This document shows positions 6,314-6,333 of a stretch of DNA of 6,333 bases, one piece after another. Below the pieces are notes generated by a model, which had not been told where the DNA came from, did not search any database, and saw nothing but the letters and a program-made list of their open reading frames with translations. Position numbers and translations under genes: made by a program. The number at the start of each line of letters is the position of its first letter. Position 1 is the stretch's first letter. Where the stretch lies: NCBI GenBank assembly GCA_903866355.1, contig CAIPNE010000250.1, positions 1 through 6,333 on the forward strand, read 5' to 3'. The DNA comes from an uncultured Gammaproteobacteria bacterium. GTDB taxonomy: Bacteria > Pseudomonadota > Gammaproteobacteria > Ga0077536.

Positions 6314-6333
6314 CGCCCCCAACGGCACAGCAC

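Noticed and set aside
6307..6317. GGCG-TAA-CGCC hairpin at the desaturase stop codon as a terminator
   Set aside because: The stem is only 4 bp with a 3-base loop, cannot be extended, and has no following T-run. The real terminator is probably beyond the window.

Overview
The window looks like a GC-rich proteobacterial chromosome, most likely a gammaproteobacterium. The evidence is the Pseudomonas DesA-type fatty acid desaturase with its characteristic long C-terminal extension, a standard bacterial MutM, and a compact gene layout with overlapping start and stop codons. No RNA genes, CRISPR arrays, insertion sequences or obvious repeats are visible.

Layout: two divergent transcription units leave a 163 bp gap at 4963-5125. 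Leftward (minus strand), five genes follow each other with every junction overlapping: an ABC ATPase (4962-4051), an ABC-2 type permease (4054-3302), a GldG-like periplasmic auxiliary protein (3324-1987), the DNA repair glycosylase MutM/Fpg (1994-1173) and a YbfB/YjiJ-type MFS transporter. The last starts at a GTG at 1176 and runs off the left edge of the window. The overlaps are 4, 23, 8 and 4 bp, so the set is almost certainly one operon with translational coupling. Rightward (plus strand) there is one gene, a desA-like desaturase (5126-6313), followed by only 20 bp of sequence.

How the genes work together: the ATPase, permease and GldG-like protein form an inner-membrane ABC complex related to the GldA/GldF/GldG set known from gliding Bacteroidetes. 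In proteobacteria its substrate is not established. MutM removes 8-oxoguanine and formamidopyrimidines and has no obvious mechanistic link to the transporter, so its place in the operon is probably about shared expression. The MFS protein is a 12-helix carrier of unknown substrate. The desaturase introduces double bonds into membrane acyl chains under aerobic conditions.

The most useful points are these: a nearly complete MFS gene that is easy to miss because it starts with GTG and lacks its stop; a corrected mutM start, since Pro2 must follow Met1; a corrected permease start at an ATGA overlap; a near-consensus promoter placed so close to the ATPase start that the mRNA would be almost leaderless; a GldFG-type cassette that appears to lack the DUF4340 partner; and a desaturase C-terminus that resembles the end of ISL3-family transposases.
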